From Spirochaetaceae bacterium (GTDB lineage: Bacteria > Spirochaetota > Spirochaetia > JABEVK01): a DNA stretch of 7,211 bases. Positions 5,136 through 7,211 of the stretch are shown here, one piece after another (the stretch's first letter is position 1; every line of letters starts with the position of its first letter). Below the pieces are notes generated by a model, which was given only the letters and a program-made list of their open reading frames with translations, made no database searches and was not told where the DNA came from. The stretch covers positions 1 through 7,211 of the forward strand of contig JAHFSN010000094.1 of the NCBI GenBank assembly GCA_023265735.1, written 5' to 3'. The position numbers and the translations under genes were made by a program.

Positions 5136-6404
5136 ATGAAAAAGTTCATTCGAAGTTCGACAGCGCTCATCCTCGCTGGACTCTTGGCCCTGGTGCTGGC
5201 CGTGAGCTGTGGGGGCGGGGCGTCTGACACCGTCAAGATTGGGGTACTCCACTCGCTGAGCGGGACCATGGCCATCTCCGAGACGTCGCTGCGGGACGTC
5301 GTCCTCATGGCCGTGGACGAGATCAACGCCAAGGGCGGCGTGATGGGCAAGAAGATTGAGCCTGTGGTCGTGGACCCTGCCTCCGACTGGCCGCTGTTCT
5401 ACGAGAAGGCCAAGGAACTCATCCTCAAGGACAAGGTCGCCGTCACCTTCGGCTGCTGGACCTCGGTGAGCCGCAAGTCGGTGCTCCCCGCCTTCGAGGA
5501 CAACAATGCCCTGCTGTTCTACCCCGTTCAGTACGAGGGTGAGGAGCAGTCCCTCAACGTGTTCTACACCGGTGCCAGCCCCAACGAGCAGCTGGTTCCC
5601 GCCGCCGAGTACGCCATCAAGGAACTGGGCGCCAAGAAGTTCTACCTCCTGGGCACCGACTACGTGTTCCCCCGGACGGCCAACGCCGTCCTGAAGGCCT
5701 ACCTGAAGACCCAGAAGGTCCCCGACGCGAACATCGCCGAGGAATACACGCCCTTCGGCCACCAGGACTACCAGAGCATCGTGGCCAAGATCAAGGCCTT
5801 CGGCAAGGGAGGAAAGGTCGTCGTCCTTTCGACCATCAACGGGGACAGCAACGTGCCGTTCTACAAGGAATTCGCGGCCCAGGGCCTGACCGCCAAAGAT
5901 GCGCCCATCGTGGCGTTCTCGGTGGCAGAAGACGAGCTTCGGGCCATGGACGTGAAGCCCCTGGTGGGCCACCTGGCCGCCTGGAACTACTTCCAGTCCA
6001 TCGACACCCCCGAAAACGCCACGTTCGTGAAGGCCTTCAAGGACTACGCCGTGAAGAACAAGCTCCCCGGCGGGGCCGACCGCGTGACCGACGACCCCAT
6101 GGAAGCCGCGTACTTCGGCGTCTACGCCTGGAAGGCCGCCGTCGAAAAGGCCGGCAGCTTCGACGTGGACAAGGTCCGCGAGGCCCTCTACGGCATGGAC
6201 ATCGACGCCCCCGGCGGCAAGAAGAAGTTCGACGAGAAGAACCAGCACACCTACAAGCCGGTGTACATCGGCGAGATCCAGGCCGACGGCCAGTTCAAGA
6301 TCGTCTACCACACCGACCTGGTGAAGCCCGACTCGTACAGCCCCCTGCTGCACACCGACGGGAAATTCCCCGCTCCCACGGGCGGTCCTAAGAAGAGCAG
6401 CTAA
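5136..6404 (+). CDS. urtA: Urea ABC transporter, substrate-binding lipoprotein
   Basis: Captures urea (possibly short-chain amides) outside the cytoplasmic membrane and delivers it to the UrtBC permease driven by UrtDE. The protein is 422 aa. Its lipoprotein signal peptide has a hydrophobic core (ALILAGLLALVLA) and a cleavage site at C25 (AVSC) followed by a Gly-rich linker. UrtA signatures run through the protein: LHSLSGTMAISETSLRD (38-54), VVVDPASDWPLF (77-88), FGCWTSVSRKSVLP (105-118), YPVQYEGEE (129-137), LGTDYVFPRT (172-181), TINGDSNVPFYKE (233-245), GHLAAWNYF, and IGEIQADGQF near the end. These distinguish UrtA from branched-chain amino-acid binding proteins of the same fold. A near-perfect Shine-Dalgarno (AAGGAGGA) lies about 5 nt before the ATG, fitting high expression. 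urtB follows after a 74-bp gap containing a strong hairpin. Confidence 0.96.
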   Translation: MKKFIRSSTALILAGLLALVLAVSCGGGASDTVKIGVLHSLSGTMAISETSLRDVVLMAVDEINAKGGVMGKKIEPVVVDPASDWPLFYEKAKELILKDKVAVTFGCWTSVSRKSVLPAFEDNNALLFYPVQYEGEEQSLNVFYTGASPNEQLVPAAEYAIKELGAKKFYLLGTDYVFPRTANAVLKAYLKTQKVPDANIAEEYTPFGHQDYQSIVAKIKAFGKGGKVVVLSTINGDSNVPFYKEFAAQGLTAKDAPIVAFSVAEDELRAMDVKPLVGHLAAWNYFQSIDTPENATFVKAFKDYAVKNKLPGGADRVTDDPMEAAYFGVYAWKAAVEKAGSFDVDKVREALYGMDIDAPGGKKKFDEKNQHTYKPVYIGEIQADGQFKIVYHTDLVKPDSYSPLLHTDGKFPAPTGGPKKSS

Positions 6405-6422
6405 CGAGACCCTGATACACGA

Positions 6423-6448
6423 GGCGCCTCGGCCCGGGCCGGGGCGCC
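6423..6448 (+). promoter_or_regulatory. Intercistronic GC-rich hairpin between urtA and urtB
   Basis: GGCGCC (6423-6428) pairs with GGCGCC (6443-6448), and CGGCC (6430-6434) pairs with GGCCG (6437-6441), with a T-G wobble between the two stems. The result is a dyad of about 26 nt that should fold very stably once the centre opens as a loop. No T-run follows, so it is not a classical terminator. Such hairpins after a binding-protein gene often protect the upstream mRNA and lower expression of the downstream permease. That role is inferred here. Confidence 0.55.
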
Positions 6449-6478
6449 CATTCTCCCGGCCTTAGAAAGAGAAAAACG

Positions 6479-7211
6479 ATGAAAGCCGTACTCCTCGCCC
6501 TCGCCTTGCTGTTTGGGGTCCTCTCCGTTTGGGGCCAGGCGCCCCTCGACTCCGTCGTTCTGCAGCAGAAGCTCCAAGTGCTGGCCACGGGTACTCCGGA
6601 CGTCCGGGCCCAGGCCATCCGGTCCCTCGAAACTCTCGGGGAGAACGGCCCGGAAAAGCTCATCCTCCACAACGTGCTCAAGGCCTATAGCGACGGCGGC
6701 CTCTACCTGTGGAAGAACGAGGCCGTGCTGACCCCGGCCCTTACCCAAGACGAAAACTACGTGAAGTACATCAACCCCGTGGACGTGGTCACCGGGAAGT
6801 TCAAGGTCTCTCCCACCTACCGGGTCAAGCTGAAGGAGGTGACCACCCTGGCCGCCGACCGGGACGACCGGAGCGTGGTGGCCGACTCCCTGCTGTTTGT
6901 TGACCTCGGCACGGGCCGGCGCGATCTGGTCCGGAACGCCGCCGAACGCATCGCCGCCAGCGACCGGGCCCCCGAAGCCGTGCCGGTACTGAAGAAGCTG
7001 ATGCAGGAGCCGGACCAGGGCGTCCGGTTCACCGCCGAGGAGAGCCTGTGCCTCATCGGCGTCAAGTTTGGCACCGACCGGGATGCCAAGGTGGCCCTCA
7101 TCCATCGGCTGGGAGAGCTGCGCAGCCTCCGGGCCGAGTCCGTCCTCGACGACCTGCGGGACGCGGAGAAGGACGCGGTGACCCAGGGGGCCCTCGACGC
7201 CTCGATTGCCC
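6479..7211 (+). CDS. urtB: Urea ABC transporter permease UrtB, N-terminal part (3' end outside window)
   Basis: Open from the ATG at 6479 to the window edge, giving 244 residues plus one base. It begins with a signal peptide (MKAVLLALALLFGVLSVWGQ, probable cleavage near 20). A soluble, presumably extracytoplasmic alpha-helical region follows with HEAT-like repeats, such as DVRAQAIRSLETLG (about 44-57), DLVRNAAERIAASDRAPEAV, GVRFTAEESLCLIG, and the closing RLGELRSLRAESVLDDLRD. Many UrtB proteins carry such an extension before the LivH-like membrane permease domain, which would lie beyond the window. The assignment rests on this architecture and on the position directly after urtA. The segment itself holds no transmembrane permease helices yet. 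The ribosome-binding site is weak (AGAAAGAG), consistent with lower expression than urtA. If the downstream part were not a permease, a secreted HEAT-repeat protein would be the alternative. Confidence 0.82.
   Translation, partial: MKAVLLALALLFGVLSVWGQAPLDSVVLQQKLQVLATGTPDVRAQAIRSLETLGENGPEKLILHNVLKAYSDGGLYLWKNEAVLTPALTQDENYVKYINPVDVVTGKFKVSPTYRVKLKEVTTLAADRDDRSVVADSLLFVDLGTGRRDLVRNAAERIAASDRAPEAVPVLKKLMQEPDQGVRFTAEESLCLIGVKFGTDRDAKVALIHRLGELRSLRAESVLDDLRDAEKDAVTQGALDASIA

Noticed and set aside
5019..6353. 444-codon minus-strand frame opposite urtA
   Set aside because: Val/Gly/Leu/His-rich composition typical of the antisense of a GC-rich gene. urtA has a strong ribosome-binding site and diagnostic motifs on the other strand.
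6401..7105. 234-codon minus-strand frame opposite urtB
   Set aside because: It is antisense to a frame with signal peptide and helical repeats. Its composition is shadow-like and it has no motifs.

Overview
The window is a compact, GC-rich bacterial segment. Its AT-rich DNA is concentrated in two intergenic islands (about 3540-3665 and 4920-5035). The best taxonomic clue is the OmpA-family lipoprotein at 1515-2795. Its C-terminal domain carries GHAN in place of the usual GHTD-type motif, followed by LSEARAKAV and NWKNRRVEF, a combination I associate with Spirochaetota. The radical-SAM activase (anaerobic-type) and the long serine acetyltransferase form fit that reading. I would call it a high-GC spirochaete or spirochaete-like metagenomic genome, an inference from protein character and not from a database match.

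Layout. Bases 1-548 hold the 3' end of a glycerol kinase gene (glpK, +). Its stop overlaps the stop of a convergent slyX (-, 542-754). Divergent from slyX is a radical-SAM activating protein of the anaerobic ribonucleotide reductase (NrdG2) type (+, to 1483). A short hairpin at 1484-1504 separates it from a convergent two-gene unit read on the minus strand: an OmpR/PhoB-type response regulator (3538 to 2840), then an OmpA-family lipoprotein with FlgD-like Ig domains (2795 to 1515). Across a 194-bp AT-rich spacer with structured repeats, a 74-codon gene of unknown function (+, 3733-3957) diverges from the regulator. Its stop shares the four bases CTAG with the stop of the convergent cysE (-, 3954-4847).

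The right third begins a urea ABC transporter operon: urtA (substrate-binding lipoprotein, 5136-6404), an intercistronic hairpin, then urtB (permease, 6479 to the window edge; only its signal peptide and helical-repeat N-terminal domain are inside). A well-spaced sigma-54 (-24/-12) promoter candidate lies 54 bp upstream of the urtA start codon. This suggests nitrogen-limitation control, as is common for urea uptake.

Functionally these are housekeeping and nutrient-acquisition genes: glycerol phosphorylation, radical activation of an anaerobic enzyme, envelope structure and signalling, cysteine biosynthesis and urea import. I see no phage, transposon, CRISPR, toxin-antitoxin or defence system, and no tRNA or rRNA. 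The least explained parts are the small gene at 3733 with its repeat-bearing leader, and the intergenic DNA upstream of urtA.
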